This document shows positions 43,239-52,942 of a DNA stretch of 64,000 bases, one piece after another (positions within the stretch are counted from its first letter, which is position 1; every line of letters begins with the position of its first letter). Source of the stretch: Mesorhizobium sp. CA8 (GTDB lineage Bacteria > Pseudomonadota > Alphaproteobacteria > Rhizobiales > Rhizobiaceae). The stretch covers positions 124,001-188,000 of the forward strand of contig NZ_JAIUHG010000005.1 of the NCBI RefSeq assembly GCF_020164955.1, given 5' to 3'. A program made the translations under genes and the position numbers. The notes under the pieces were generated by a model. That model made no database searches. It had not been told where the DNA came from and was given only the letters and a program-made list of their open reading frames with translations.

Positions 43239-44450
43239 ATGGCGAAGATCAAGGTGGCGAACCCGGTCGTCGAGCTCGACGGCGACGAGATGACCCGCAT
43301 CATCTGGCAGTTCATCAAGGACAAGCTGATCCACCCTTATCTCGACCTGAAGCTTGAATATTACGACCTCGGCATCGAGCACCGCGACGCCACCAACGAC
43401 CAAGTGACGGTCGATTCGGCCAACGCCATCAAGAAATGGGGCGTCGGCGTGAAATGCGCGACGATCACCCCCGACGAGGCGCGCGTCGAGGAGTTCAAGC
43501 TGAAGAAGATGTGGAAGTCGCCCAACGGCACCATCCGCAACATCCTCGGCGGCACCATCTTCCGCGAGCCGATCATCATGAAGAACGTGCCGCGCCTGGT
43601 GCCGGGCTGGACCAAGCCGATCGTCGTCGGCCGTCATGCCTTCGGCGACCAGTACCGCGCCACCGACTTCCGCTTCCCCGGCAAGGGCAAGCTGACGATC
43701 AAGTTCGTCGGCGAGGACGGCCAGGTGATCGAGCACGACGTCTATGATGCTCCCGGCGCCGGCGTGGCCATGGCCATGTACAATCTCGACGAGTCGATCC
43801 GCGAGTTTGCCCGCGCCTCGTTGAACTACGGCCTGCTGCGCAACTTCCCGGTCTATCTGTCGACCAAGAACACCATCCTTAAGGCTTATGACGGCCGCTT
43901 CAAGGACATCTTCCAGGAGGTCTACGAGAAGGAATTCGAGGCCGAGTTCAAGGCAAGGAAACTCTGGTACGAGCATCGCCTGATCGACGACATGGTCGCT
44001 TCCAGCCTGAAATGGTCGGGCGGCTATGTCTGGGCCTGCAAGAACTATGATGGCGATGTGCAGTCCGACACCGTGGCGCAAGGCTTCGGCTCGCTCGGCT
44101 TGATGACTTCGGTGCTGATGACGCCGGACGGCAAGACGGTGGAAGCGGAGGCCGCGCACGGCACCGTGACCCGCCATTACCGCCAGCATCAGAAGGGCGA
44201 GGAAACCTCGACCAATTCGATCGCCTCGATCTTCGCCTGGACGCGCGGCCTCGCCCACCGCGCCAAGCTCGACGACAATGCCGAGCTGAAGCGCTTCGCC
44301 GAGACGCTGGAAAAGGTCTGCATCCAAACCGTCGAGAGCGGTTTCATGACCAAGGACCTGTCGCTGCTGATCGGCCCCGACCAGCCCTGGCTCTCGACCA
44401 CCGGCTTCCTCGACAAGATCGACGAGAATTTGCAGAAGGCGATGGGGTGA
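43239..44450 (+). CDS. icd: NADP-dependent isocitrate dehydrogenase
   Basis: 403 residues of the eukaryotic-like homodimeric NADP-IDH group. [39 protein letters not shown] (substrate site), [14 protein letters not shown] and [17 protein letters not shown] are diagnostic. It makes 2-oxoglutarate and NADPH in the TCA cycle. A long perfect hairpin follows the stop. It is divergent from trmJ across 207 bases. Confidence 0.97.
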   Translation: MAKIKVANPVVELDGDEMTRIIWQFIKDKLIHPYLDLKLEYYDLGIEHRDATNDQVTVDSANAIKKWGVGVKCATITPDEARVEEFKLKKMWKSPNGTIRNILGGTIFREPIIMKNVPRLVPGWTKPIVVGRHAFGDQYRATDFRFPGKGKLTIKFVGEDGQVIEHDVYDAPGAGVAMAMYNLDESIREFARASLNYGLLRNFPVYLSTKNTILKAYDGRFKDIFQEVYEKEFEAEFKARKLWYEHRLIDDMVASSLKWSGGYVWACKNYDGDVQSDTVAQGFGSLGLMTSVLMTPDGKTVEAEAAHGTVTRHYRQHQKGEETSTNSIASIFAWTRGLAHRAKLDDNAELKRFAETLEKVCIQTVESGFMTKDLSLLIGPDQPWLSTTGFLDKIDENLQKAMG

Positions 44451-44466
44451 GGAGCGGTGCGCGAAG

Positions 44467-44500
44467 CGCATGAAAAGCCCCGAAATGGGCTTTTCATGCG
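44467..44500 (+). terminator. Perfect 14-base hairpin after icd
   Basis: CGCATGAAAAGCCC / GGGCTTTTCATGCG with loop CGAAAT, 17 bases after the icd stop. It lacks a separate T tract but has TTTT within the descending arm; likely a terminator or 3' stabiliser. Confidence 0.65.
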
Positions 44501-44536
44501 ACGAACGCCCGGAGCCATTGCGGAGGGCCGGGCCTG

Positions 44537-45163
44537 ATGGCCAAACCAACTCTCTACGGCGCGGATTACAGCGTCTATGTGCGCATCGCGCGGATGACGT
44601 TGGAGGAAAAGGGCGTCGGCTATCAGCTGGTGCCGCTGGACATCTTCGCCGCCGAAGGCATTCCGGCCTGGTATCTGGACCACCACCCTTTCAGCCGCAT
44701 CCCGGCTTTCGAGCATGCCGGTTTTCGTCTGTTCGAGACAGGCGCCATCGCGCGCTATGTGGACGAGGCCTTCGACGGTCCCGCGCTACAGCCGGCCGAC
44801 GCGCGCGGCCGCGCCAGGATGAGCCAGATCACCGGCATGCTCGACGCCTATGGCTATCGCGCCATGGTCTGGGATGTGGCCGTGGAGCGGCTGGAGAAGG
44901 CGGCACCGGATGAGGCGCTGATTGCCAGCGGGCTCCGCCAAGCTGAGACGGTGCTCAAGGTGCTGACATCGCTGAAGGCAAGAGGACCTTGGCTGCTTGG
45001 CGAGCAACTGACGCTGGCCGATCTGCATGCCGGGCCGATCATCGCCTATTTCCTCAAGGTCGCGGAAGGACGCGATCTGTTGGCGCGGTTTGCGGATATG
45101 CGCGATTGGTATGCGCGGATAGCCGGACGGCCGAGCTTCGCGCGGACGGAAAAGGTCGCGTAA
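44537..45163 (+). CDS. Glutathione S-transferase family protein
   Basis: 208 residues. Thioredoxin-like N-terminal domain (TLYGADYSVYVRIARMTLEE, SRIPAFEHAGFRLFETGAIA with the E/T/S glutathione contact) and helical C-terminal domain (GPWLLGEQLTLADLHAGPII). It conjugates glutathione or has a related role; class and substrate are not clear. It is 36 bases after the icd hairpin. Confidence 0.9.
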   Translation: MAKPTLYGADYSVYVRIARMTLEEKGVGYQLVPLDIFAAEGIPAWYLDHHPFSRIPAFEHAGFRLFETGAIARYVDEAFDGPALQPADARGRARMSQITGMLDAYGYRAMVWDVAVERLEKAAPDEALIASGLRQAETVLKVLTSLKARGPWLLGEQLTLADLHAGPIIAYFLKVAEGRDLLARFADMRDWYARIAGRPSFARTEKVA

Positions 45164-45176
45164 ATCGCTCAGCGTC

Positions 45177-45330
45177 GGCGCCGCCCCTCATTGCCCTGCC
45201 GGGCATTTCTGCCCGTAAACGGGGAGAAAGAAGCAGTTGCAACGCTGGCGATTGGCGAAAGCCTATGTGACAGCGCCCTTCTCCCCATTCAACGGGGAGA
45301 AGATGCCGGCAGGCAGATGAGGGGCAGCGC
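45177..45330. repeat. RIME-like intergenic element (copy 2)
   Basis: Inverted arms GCCGCCCCTCATTGCCCTGC and GCAGGCAGATGAGGGGCAGC, with inner ACGGGGAGAAA / TTCTCCCC arms. It fills the 218-base gap between the GST gene and alaS, which are convergent. Confidence 0.75.
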
Positions 45331-45381
45331 GGCCTGCGGAGAATGGGAACCGGCCTGAGCTACAGCCGATCGCCCCGACCG

Positions 45382-48051
45382 TCACGCCGCCTCCAGCGCC
45401 GCCTTCACCGCCGCGATCGCATCATTGGCCCTGGAGGCGTCCGGGCCACCGGCCTGCGCCATGTCGGGACGCCCGCCGCCGCCCTGGCCGCCAAGCGCGG
45501 CGGACGCGACGCGCACGAGATCGACGGCGCTGAAGCGGCCGGTCAAATCGTCGGTGACGCCGACGACCACGCTCGCCTTGTTGTCCTCGCCGGCGCCGAC
45601 AAAGACGACCACGCCGGAGCCGAGCGTCTTCTTGCCGGCATCCGCCAGCGGCTTCAGGTCCTTCGGCGCGACACCGCTGACTGCCTTGCCAAGGAAGCCG
45701 ACGCCGGCGACCGTCTCGTTGGCGGCCGGGGCATCGGCAACGGCCGAACCGCTGCCCAGCGCCAGCTTCTTGCGCGCCTCGGTAAGCTCCTTTTCGAGCT
45801 TCTTGCGCTCTTCGAGCAGCGCCTCGACACGTGACGGCACATCGGCCGGCGAGATCTTCAAGGTCGCCGCCGCGGCTTTCAGCCGCCTGTCCTGCTCGTC
45901 GAGATGCTTGCGCGCCGCCTCGCCGGTCAGCGCCTCGATGCGGCGCACGCCGGCCGCCACCGCGCTGTCCGACAGGATGCGCACCAACCCGATATCGCCG
46001 GTCGATTTCACATGCGTGCCGCCGCAGAGTTCGACTGAATAGGGACGATTGGCCTTGGCGCCATGCAGGCCGGTGCCCATCGACACGACGCGGACCTCGT
46101 CGCCATATTTCTCGCCGAACAGCGCCATGGCGCCCTCGGCGATCGCATCGTCGACCGACATCAGCCGCGTCGTCACCGGGCTGTTCTGGACGACGATCTC
46201 GTTGGCCATGCGCTCGACCTCTTCGAGCTCAACGGCCGAGATCGGCTTGTTGTGCGAGATGTCGAAGCGCAGCCGGTCCGGCGCCACGAGCGAGCCCTTC
46301 TGCGCGACGTGGGTGCCCAGCACCTCGCGCAACGCCTCGTGGATGAGATGCGTCGCGGAATGGTTGGCGCGCAGCTTCGAGCGGCGGGCGTGGTCGACCC
46401 TCAGTTCGACAGCCACACCCGTCTTGACCGTGCCTTTGGCCACCTTGCCCAGATGCACGAACAGGCCGTCGGCCTTCTTCTGCGTGTCGGAAATCTCGAT
46501 CAAGAAGCCCTCGCCGGAGATCACGCCGGTGTCGCCCATCTGGCCGCCCGATTCGCCATAGAACGGCGTCTGGTTGACGATCACGGCGACCGCGTCGCCC
46601 TGGGATGCGCTATCGATCGCTTTGCCGTCCTTGACCAGCGCCTGGACGATGCCTTCGGCCTGCTCGGTCTCATAGCCGAGGAATTCGGTCGCACCGGTGT
46701 TTTCACGCACGGAAAACCAGACGGTCTCGGTCGCGGCCTCGCCCGAGCCCGCCCAATGCGCGCGTGCCTCGGCCTTCTGCCGCTCCATCGCGTCGGTGAA
46801 GCCGGCGATATCGACCGAGATGCTGCGCTGGCGCAGCGCGTCCTGTGTCAGATCGAGCGGGAAGCCATAGGTATCGTAGAGCTTGAAGGCCGTCTCGCCG
46901 TCCAGCATGTCGCCGGCTTTGAGCGTCTCGGTCGCTTCCGAAAGCAGGCCGAGGCCGCGCACCAGCGTCTTGCGGAAGCGTGTTTCCTCGAGCTTCAGCG
47001 TCTCGGTGATCAGCGCCTCGCCGCGCACCAGCTCGGGATAGGCCTGGCCCATCTCGCGCACCAGCGCCGGCACCAGCTGCCACATCAGCGGATCCTTGGC
47101 GCCGAGCAGCTGCGCATGGCGCATGGCACGGCGCATGATGCGGCGCAGCACATAGCCGCGGCCTTCGTTGGACGGCAGCACGCCGTCGGCGACCAGAAAG
47201 GAGGACGAGCGCAGGTGATCGGCGATCACGCGGTAGGACGCCACGTTCTCCTGGTTCGGACCCTGACCGAGCGCCGAGGACGCCACATCGATCAGATGCT
47301 TGAAAAGGTCGGTCTCGAAGACGCTCTCGACCCCTTGCAGGATGGAGGCCATGCGCTCCAGGCCCATGCCGGTGTCGATGGAGGGACGCGGCAGGTCGAT
47401 GCGCTCTTCCTTCGTCACCTGCTCATACTGCATGAACACCAGGTTCCAGAATTCCAGGAACCGGTCGCCGTCCTCTTCCGGGCTGCCGGGCGGGCCGCCC
47501 CAGATATGCTCGCCGCGGTCGATGAAGATTTCCGAGCACGGCCCGCAGGGACCGGTGTCGCCCATCGCCCAGAAATTGTCGGAGGTCGGGATGCGGATGA
47601 TACGGTTATCCGAGAAACCGGCGATCTTCTTCCAGTATCCCGCCGCCTCGTCGTCGGTGTGATAGACGGTGACCAAGAGCTTGTCTTTCGGCAGACCGAA
47701 TTCCTTGGTGATCAGGTTCCAGGCAAGCTCGATCGCGCGCTCCTTGAAATAGTCGCCGAACGAGAAATTGCCGAGCATCTCGAAGAAGGTGAGATGGCGC
47801 GCGGTGTAGCCGACATTGTCGAGGTCATTGTGCTTACCGCCGGCGCGCACGCTCTTCTGCGCGGTCGCGGCGCGCGAATAGGGACGCTTCTCCAGGCCGG
47901 TGAAGACGTTCTTGAACTGCACCATGCCGGCGTTGGTGAACATCAGCGTCGGATCGTTGCGGGGCACCAGCGGGCTGGAGGCGACGATCTCGTGGCCCTC
48001 CTTGCGGAAGTAGTCGAGGAATGTCGCCCGGATATCGTTCACGCCACTCAT
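45382..48051 (-). CDS. alaS: Alanyl-tRNA synthetase
   Basis: 889 residues, full length. The class II core is visible ([57 protein letters not shown]), the editing domain has [16 protein letters not shown] and [17 protein letters not shown], and the C-terminal C-Ala domain ends [16 protein letters not shown]. It charges tRNA-Ala and edits mischarged serine and glycine. Confidence 0.98.
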   Translation of the reverse strand: MSGVNDIRATFLDYFRKEGHEIVASSPLVPRNDPTLMFTNAGMVQFKNVFTGLEKRPYSRAATAQKSVRAGGKHNDLDNVGYTARHLTFFEMLGNFSFGDYFKERAIELAWNLITKEFGLPKDKLLVTVYHTDDEAAGYWKKIAGFSDNRIIRIPTSDNFWAMGDTGPCGPCSEIFIDRGEHIWGGPPGSPEEDGDRFLEFWNLVFMQYEQVTKEERIDLPRPSIDTGMGLERMASILQGVESVFETDLFKHLIDVASSALGQGPNQENVASYRVIADHLRSSSFLVADGVLPSNEGRGYVLRRIMRRAMRHAQLLGAKDPLMWQLVPALVREMGQAYPELVRGEALITETLKLEETRFRKTLVRGLGLLSEATETLKAGDMLDGETAFKLYDTYGFPLDLTQDALRQRSISVDIAGFTDAMERQKAEARAHWAGSGEAATETVWFSVRENTGATEFLGYETEQAEGIVQALVKDGKAIDSASQGDAVAVIVNQTPFYGESGGQMGDTGVISGEGFLIEISDTQKKADGLFVHLGKVAKGTVKTGVAVELRVDHARRSKLRANHSATHLIHEALREVLGTHVAQKGSLVAPDRLRFDISHNKPISAVELEEVERMANEIVVQNSPVTTRLMSVDDAIAEGAMALFGEKYGDEVRVVSMGTGLHGAKANRPYSVELCGGTHVKSTGDIGLVRILSDSAVAAGVRRIEALTGEAARKHLDEQDRRLKAAAATLKISPADVPSRVEALLEERKKLEKELTEARKKLALGSGSAVADAPAANETVAGVGFLGKAVSGVAPKDLKPLADAGKKTLGSGVVVFVGAGEDNKASVVVGVTDDLTGRFSAVDLVRVASAALGGQGGGGRPDMAQAGGPDASRANDAIAAVKAALEAA

Positions 48052-48169
48052 TGCGTATTGCCTTTTCGCGAGAACCGCCGGCGTTGCCGGCGGCTGATGG
48101 GCTTTTGTTTCAGAAGATAGATGGGCCTTTTAGCGATAGCTCCTCACCCTGTCCAGAAACACGGAATTA

Positions 48170-48219
48170 ATGCATGTCGCCCGGAAGGGCGCAGCGGTTC
48201 TGGGCACAACGACATGCAT
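48170..48219. repeat. Palindrome ATGCATGTCG / CGACATGCAT (family D)
   Basis: 50-base palindrome with perfect 10-base outer arms around CCCGGAAGGGCGCAGCGGTTCT. The GCAGCGGTT core resembles the GTAGCGGTTTTC core of family A, so the families share ancestry. Confidence 0.8.
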
Positions 48220-48233
48220 CAAAACAAAGACCT

Positions 48234-48273
48234 AAAGCGCGTCACCTGGACCCGTTTCAGCGCGACGCGCTTT
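48234..48273. repeat. Palindrome AAAGCGCGTC / GACGCGCTTT
   Basis: Perfect ten-base arms around ACCTGGACCCGTTTCAGCGC, 14 bases after the family D element. Both have the form of tandem mosaic modules. Confidence 0.8.
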
Positions 48274-48322
48274 GGGCCAATCTTCGTAGGAGCGGCGCCT
48301 CAGCACCGCCCGCAAAACGCAA

Positions 48323-48348
48323 AACCGCCGGCGCGAAGGCCGGCGGTT
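48323..48348 (-). terminator. Terminator after recA
   Basis: Perfect ten-base stem AACCGCCGGC / GCCGGCGGTT with loop GCGAAG; on the minus strand TTGCGTTTTGC follows. It lies 145 bases past the recA stop. Confidence 0.7.
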
Positions 48349-48492
48349 CGGGTACGCAGTACTCAAGAACTCGATTACATAAGCACAAACCGATAAACCA
48401 GGATTGTGGCCGAACTCCGGCTGAGCCGACGAATTGCTTTCGCTCAATCCCGAACAGGAAACCGCCGGGCGGCCTTCCTGGACGAACCGGCC

Positions 48493-49590
48493 CTATATGG
48501 CGCCGGCTTCGTCCTCGAAACCGTCGTCTCCGCCTTCGGAGCCGCCATTCTCGAGGAATTTCTCGGCGATCAGTCCGGCATTCTGCCTGAGCGCCATCTC
48601 GATCTCGCGCGCCGTGTCGGGATTGTCGCGCAGGAACAGCTTGGCGTTCTCGCGACCCTGGCCGAGACGTTGCGAATTATAGGAGAACCAAGCGCCCGAC
48701 TTCTCGACCACGCCCGCCTTGACCCCGAGATCGACGAGCTCGCCGGTCTTGGACACGCCCTCGCCATACATGATGTCGAACTCCACCACCTTGAAGGGCG
48801 GGGCCAGCTTGTTCTTGACCACCTTGACGCGGGTCTGGTTTCCGACCACCTCGTCGCGGTCCTTGACCGAGCCGATGCGGCGGATGTCGAGGCGCACCGA
48901 AGCGTAGAATTTCAGCGCGTTGCCGCCCGTGGTCGTCTCGGGCGAGCCGAACATGACGCCGATCTTCATGCGGATCTGGTTTATGAAGATGACCATGGTG
49001 TTGGAGCGCGAGATCGAGGCGGTCAGCTTGCGCAGCGCCTGGCTCATCAAACGAGCCTGGAGGCCGGGCAGCGCGTCGCCCATCTCGCCTTCGATTTCTG
49101 CGCGCGGCGTCAGCGCCGCGACGGAGTCGACGACCAGAACGTCGATCGCGCCCGAGCGCACCAGCGTGTCGCAGATTTCCAGCGCCTGCTCGCCGGTATC
49201 GGGCTGCGAGATCAGGAGGTTTTCCAGGTCGACGCCGAGCTTGCGGGCATAGACCGGATCGAGCGCGTGCTCGGCATCGACGAAGGCGCAGATGCCGCCC
49301 TTCTTCTGCGCTTCCGCAACCGTGTGCAGCGCCAGCGTCGTCTTGCCCGAGCTTTCCGGCCCGTAGATTTCGATGATGCGGCCGCGCGGCAGGCCGCCGA
49401 CGCCGAGCGCGATGTCGAGCCCGAGCGACCCGGTCGGCACGGTTTCGATCTCGACCACCTGCTCATTGGCGCCGAGCCGCATGATCGAGCCCTTGCCGAA
49501 AGCGCGCTCGATTTGCGACAGCGCCGCATCCAGAGCCTTTGATTTGTCCACTGCCTTATCCTCTACAAGCCGCAAAGTATTCTGAGCCAT
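48493..49590 (-). CDS. recA: RecA recombinase
   Basis: 365 residues. Walker [41 protein letters not shown] (Walker B) and [20 protein letters not shown] (loop L2 region) are all present. It drives homologous recombination and triggers LexA cleavage. The acidic C-terminal tail ([17 protein letters not shown]) is typical. A LexA-type box is 59 bases upstream of the ATG. Confidence 0.98.
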   Translation of the reverse strand: MAQNTLRLVEDKAVDKSKALDAALSQIERAFGKGSIMRLGANEQVVEIETVPTGSLGLDIALGVGGLPRGRIIEIYGPESSGKTTLALHTVAEAQKKGGICAFVDAEHALDPVYARKLGVDLENLLISQPDTGEQALEICDTLVRSGAIDVLVVDSVAALTPRAEIEGEMGDALPGLQARLMSQALRKLTASISRSNTMVIFINQIRMKIGVMFGSPETTTGGNALKFYASVRLDIRRIGSVKDRDEVVGNQTRVKVVKNKLAPPFKVVEFDIMYGEGVSKTGELVDLGVKAGVVEKSGAWFSYNSQRLGQGRENAKLFLRDNPDTAREIEMALRQNAGLIAEKFLENGGSEGGDDGFEDEAGAI

Positions 49591-49648
49591 GATACATCAC
49601 CCCTTGGTCGTCAATGAAGGCCGGACAATCCGTGATCCCTGCTCTTTT

Positions 49649-49663
49649 GTACCTTTTTTGTTC
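49649..49663. promoter_or_regulatory. LexA (SOS) box of recA
   Basis: GTAC-N7-GTTC, one mismatch from the alphaproteobacterial consensus GTTC-N7-GTTC, and flanked by TTTTTT as in other rhizobial recA boxes. Position is 59 bases before the recA start codon. Confidence 0.78.
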
Positions 49664-49831
49664 TCATTTGGCAAGGGGCAACAAATATCTGAAAAACAAC
49701 CACTATCTGGATTTGTTCTATTTTTGTCTCACCAGAGCTGGCGTGGAGCACAACCACTGGTCCAGAAGAGATTTCGATCCAGCCGTCCCGAATCGCGACC
49801 CCGACTGCAGGGCGACCCGGGGAAACCTAGA

Positions 49832-49875
49832 GCAATTCCGGGAAAAGTGCGTAGCGGTTTTCCGTTCGGAATTGC
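49832..49875. repeat. Intergenic palindrome, family A (copy 4)
   Basis: GCAATTCCGGGAAAA / TTTTCCGTTCGGAATTGC around GTGCGTAGCGG. It lies about 100 bases upstream of psuK. Confidence 0.85.
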
Positions 49876-49890
49876 GCAAGAAGAAAGATT

Positions 49891-49931
49891 TAGAGCGGTT
49901 CAGCGATTCCGAGAAACGCCGAACCGCTCTA
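49891..49931. repeat. Palindrome TAGAGCGGTTC / GAACCGCTCTA (family C)
   Basis: Perfect 11-base arms around AGCGATTCCGAGAAACGCC. It follows family A copy 4, as family C also follows B near ttcA. Confidence 0.82.
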
Positions 49932-49972
49932 GTGTGCGCAGCCACACGATCAACGAAAGTCAGCGATCCGAA

Positions 49973-50911
49973 ATGCCGACATCCCCAACTATCCTAGCGC
50001 TGGGCGGCGCCCATATCGACCGGCGCGGGCAGGTCTCGGGCATTTATGTGCCCGCTGCCTCCAACCCCGGCATGATGCGCGAGGACGTCGGCGGCGTCGT
50101 TTTCAACGCGCTGCGCAGTGTGGTGAAGCGCGGCGTGTCAGCCTCGCTGATGTCCGTGCGCGGCGGCGACGCGGCAGCGGACATAGTAGCCTCGGCGATC
50201 GACAGCGCCGGGATAACGGACCTCTCGGTCGTGTTCCTCGATCGCACGACGCCGAGCTACACGGCGCTGATCGACGCCGAGGGCGAATTGATCGTCGGCC
50301 TGGCCGACATGGCGCTCTATGACCTCGCCTTTCCCAAGCAGATAAGGCGTTCCAAGGTGCGCGAGGCGATCGAAGCCGCTGACGCGATCCTGTGCGATGC
50401 CAACCTGCCGACGGCGGCGCTGGAGCGCCTGATGGCGTTGGCCGGCGGCAGGCCGGTCTTCGCCATCGCCGTCTCGCCGGCCAAGGTCGTCCGGCTGGCG
50501 CCGCTGCTCGACAAGCTGTCGCTGCTTTTCATGAACCGCCGCGAAGCCGCTGCGCTGGTCGGCACCGAACTGTGGGGCAAGGCCCTTGTCGACGCGCTCA
50601 GGCGGGTTGGCCTGAATGCCGGCGTGGTTACGGCGGGCAGCGCCCCGGTGCTGGGCTTCGACGACACCGGCCTCTTTGAAATCGACCCGCCCACGCCGCG
50701 CCGGGTCGCCGACGTGACCGGCGCCGGTGACGCCTTGACCGGCGCGACCGTCGCTGCCCTGCTGCGCGGCCTGCCGCTGCGCGCCGCGCTTCGCGAAGGC
50801 GTTGCGGCGGCGATGCTCGCCATAGAGAGCTCCGAGGCCGTGCCGTCCTTCACGATCGCCAATTTCACGCAGGCGCTTGCCCTTGTGCCGGAGGCACGGG
50901 AGGTGGCATAG
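49973..50911 (+). CDS. psuK: PfkB family carbohydrate kinase, probable pseudouridine kinase
   Basis: 312 residues. ILALGGAHIDRRGQV starts the ribokinase fold; DVTGAGDALTGATVAALLRG near the C-terminus carries the catalytic aspartate. Adjacent psuG makes pseudouridine the likely substrate: PsuK phosphorylates it and PsuG splits the glycosidic bond. The ATG at 49973 is the family start (ribosome binding site weak). Confidence 0.85.
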   Translation: MPTSPTILALGGAHIDRRGQVSGIYVPAASNPGMMREDVGGVVFNALRSVVKRGVSASLMSVRGGDAAADIVASAIDSAGITDLSVVFLDRTTPSYTALIDAEGELIVGLADMALYDLAFPKQIRRSKVREAIEAADAILCDANLPTAALERLMALAGGRPVFAIAVSPAKVVRLAPLLDKLSLLFMNRREAAALVGTELWGKALVDALRRVGLNAGVVTAGSAPVLGFDDTGLFEIDPPTPRRVADVTGAGDALTGATVAALLRGLPLRAALREGVAAAMLAIESSEAVPSFTIANFTQALALVPEAREVA

Positions 50912-50950
50912 GGCCACCCACCATCTACTTCCTCCTTATCGGAGACAGCC

Positions 50951-51868
50951 ATGACGCCGGAAACCGCCCGCCCCTTCGTCGATATCCACCCGCCGGTAGC
51001 GGAAGCGCTTGCCGCCGGCCGGCCCGTGGTGGCGCTGGAAAGCACCATCATCACCCACGGCATGCCCTATCCCGACAATGGCGCGATGGCCGCCAAGGTC
51101 GAGCAGATCATCATCGACGGCGGCGCGGTGCCGGCGACGATCGCCGTAGTCGACGGCCGCATCAAGATCGGCCTCTCCGACGGCGAACGCGAATCGCTGG
51201 CCATGACGGGCGATGCCATGAAGTTGTCGCGCGCCGATCTCGGCTTCGCGGTCGCTCAAAAGCGCACGGGCGGCACCACGGTCGCGGCCACCATGATCGC
51301 GGCGCATATGGCCGGCATAAGGGTCTTCGCCACTGGCGGCATCGGCGGCGTCCATAAAGGCGCCGAAAAGAGTTTCGACATCTCTGCCGATCTCGACGAG
51401 TTGGCCCGCACGCCGGTTGTCGTCGTCTCGGCCGGCGCCAAGGCGATCCTCGATATTGAAAAGACGCTGGAAGTGCTGGAGACGCGCGGCGTGCCGGTGA
51501 TCGGCCATGGCTGCGAGACGATGCCGGCCTTCTGGTCGAGGCAGTCGCCCTTCCGCGCTCCGTTGACGCTCAATGCGCCAGAAGACATCGCGCATTTCTA
51601 CCGCACACGGCAGGCGCTGGGCCTGGGCGGCGGCATTCTGGTCGCCAATCCGGTGCCGCGGAATGACGAGATACCAGCCGCTGAAATGGACGGTTACATC
51701 CAGGCGGCGCAGAAAGCGGCCCAAGCACAGAACGTCACCGGCAAGGCGGTGACGCCGTTCCTTTTGTCGAAAATCCTTGAGCTGACCGGCGGCCGCAGCC
51801 TCAAGACCAACATCGCGCTGGTCGAGAACAATGCGCGGCTGGCGGCGGAGATCGCCAAGGCGCTGTAG
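50951..51868 (+). CDS. psuG: Pseudouridine-5'-phosphate glycosidase
   Basis: 305 residues. VVALESTIITHGMPYPDN, GGTTVAATMIAAHMAGIRVF ATGGIGGVH and KTNIALVENNARLAAEIA are family blocks. It cleaves pseudouridine 5'-phosphate to ribose 5-phosphate and uracil, recycling the modified base. GGAG lies six bases before the ATG; psuK ends 39 bases upstream. Confidence 0.96.
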   Translation: MTPETARPFVDIHPPVAEALAAGRPVVALESTIITHGMPYPDNGAMAAKVEQIIIDGGAVPATIAVVDGRIKIGLSDGERESLAMTGDAMKLSRADLGFAVAQKRTGGTTVAATMIAAHMAGIRVFATGGIGGVHKGAEKSFDISADLDELARTPVVVVSAGAKAILDIEKTLEVLETRGVPVIGHGCETMPAFWSRQSPFRAPLTLNAPEDIAHFYRTRQALGLGGGILVANPVPRNDEIPAAEMDGYIQAAQKAAQAQNVTGKAVTPFLLSKILELTGGRSLKTNIALVENNARLAAEIAKAL

Positions 51869-51950
51869 AGCGTCCAGGTTGCGGCAGCCCGGCCAACTGC
51901 AATGGCCGAGTTCCTTCACACTCCCTCTGTCCCGCCAGCATTTTTAACTT

Positions 51951-52274
51951 TCACTTCCCCGCCCTTCGTCCCGCTTCATAAGCCCGCCGCGCCCACACCG
52001 CCATTTCATCGGGATCGTCGAAGGCGTCGTCGGGCACGCTCCAATAGGGCATCGCCACCTCCTTGCCGTGGCGCGAGCCGGTATAGGTCCACTGGCGGCA
52101 GCCCGCGGCCTCGAAAATGGGAATGGTTTCGTCATCCGCCTTGAGCATCAGCTCGCCACGCACGACGACCGCGACAATGACGCCGTCGCAATAGATGCCC
52201 TTGCCGCCGAACAGTTTTCGGATGCCGATAGGCCCAAGGCTTTCGAACAATTCTTCAAGGCGCGCATTATCCAT
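51951..52274 (-). CDS. TfoX N-terminal-domain protein
   Basis: 107 residues: LEELFESLGPIGIRKLFGGK GIYCDGVIVAVVVRGELMLK and PYWSVPDDAFDDPDEMAVWA. This is the TfoX/Sxy N-terminal domain alone; the C-terminal domain of competence regulator TfoX is missing. Role in this organism unknown. Confidence 0.87.
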   Translation of the reverse strand: MDNARLEELFESLGPIGIRKLFGGKGIYCDGVIVAVVVRGELMLKADDETIPIFEAAGCRQWTYTGSRHGKEVAMPYWSVPDDAFDDPDEMAVWARRAYEAGRRAGK

Positions 52275-52363
52275 GCCGCGATCATCTCATCCGTCACCGG
52301 CCTTGTCATCGCCGCAACCAAAAGCATGCTGACAGGTTGAAACCTGGAAACGGAGTTCCCGCC

Positions 52364-52942
52364 ATGCCCGTCCTGCTTAAAGGCTCCTGCCGCTGCGGCG
52401 CCGTCCGCTTCGAGGTGGAGAGCCACACGCCGATGCCTTTCATGCTCTGCTACTGCTCGATCTGTCGCAAGCAGCAGGGCGGCGGCGGATTCGCCATCAA
52501 TCTCGGCGCCGACTACAAGACGATGAACATAAGGGGCAAGCGCAACCTCGGCGTCTACCGCGCCGAAATCGAGGATGACGAGCATCCGCATTGCGAGGTC
52601 TCGACCGGCGAGCGCAATTTCTGCCGGAAATGCGGCGCGGCACTCTGGCTCTATGATCCGACCTGGCCGGAGCTTGTGCATCCGTTCGCCTCGGCGATCG
52701 ACACCGACCTGCCGACACCGCCGGAAAAGGTGCATCTGATGCTGAAATATAAGGCGAACTGGGTCGAGCCGGTCGTCGGCAAGAACGACAAGGTGTTCGA
52801 CGTCTATCCGGAGGAATCGATCGCCGACTGGCACAAGCGGACTGGAATGTGGGTTGATTCGGCAATTCCAGAAAAACTGCGCAGCGGTTTTCCGCTCGCA
52901 ATTGCATCAAGACAAGCATCTGGCGACAGGAGACCGAAATGA
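52364..52942 (+). CDS. GFA family protein with repeat-derived C-terminus
   Basis: 192 residues. Zinc cysteines C9/C11 (GSCRCGAVRFEVES), C29/C31/C34 (LCYCSICRKQQGG) and C87/C90 (NFCRKCGAALW). Start 52364 has GGAG eight bases upstream. Residues 167-192 are encoded by, or just after, a family A palindrome (52862-52905), so that tail is not part of the normal fold. The stop overlaps the RidA start (ATGA). Confidence 0.85.
   Translation: MPVLLKGSCRCGAVRFEVESHTPMPFMLCYCSICRKQQGGGGFAINLGADYKTMNIRGKRNLGVYRAEIEDDEHPHCEVSTGERNFCRKCGAALWLYDPTWPELVHPFASAIDTDLPTPPEKVHLMLKYKANWVEPVVGKNDKVFDVYPEESIADWHKRTGMWVDSAIPEKLRSGFPLAIASRQASGDRRPK
52862..52905. repeat. Family A palindrome inside a coding sequence (copy 5)
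   Basis: GCAATTCCAGAAAAA / TTTTCCGCTCGCAATTGC around CTGCGCAGCGG. The reading frame of the GFA gene runs through it without a stop. Confidence 0.85.

Larger units (their letters stand above)
48052..48492. other. 441-base intergenic region with repeats and the recA terminator
   Basis: It contains two palindromes (48170-48219 and 48234-48273), the recA terminator hairpin (48323-48348) and a degenerate hairpin near 48459-48482 immediately after the recA stop. No gene is supported. The alaS promoter must lie near its left end. Confidence 0.6.
49591..49972. other. 382-base recA/psuK intergenic region
   Basis: It carries the SOS box of recA (49649-49663), an AT-rich promoter stretch (TCTGAAAAACAACCACTATC), then two palindromes (49832-49875 and 49891-49931) ahead of psuK. 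No additional gene is supported. Confidence 0.6.

Noticed and set aside
42183..44549. 788-residue minus-strand frame joining trmJ with antisense of icd
   Set aside because: The SpoU domain begins at MPAIED (43031). The part antisense to icd has no family pattern.
46063..48120. 685-residue plus-strand frame antisense to alaS
   Set aside because: It is a codon-position shadow of alaS; AlaS has all expected motifs on the minus strand.
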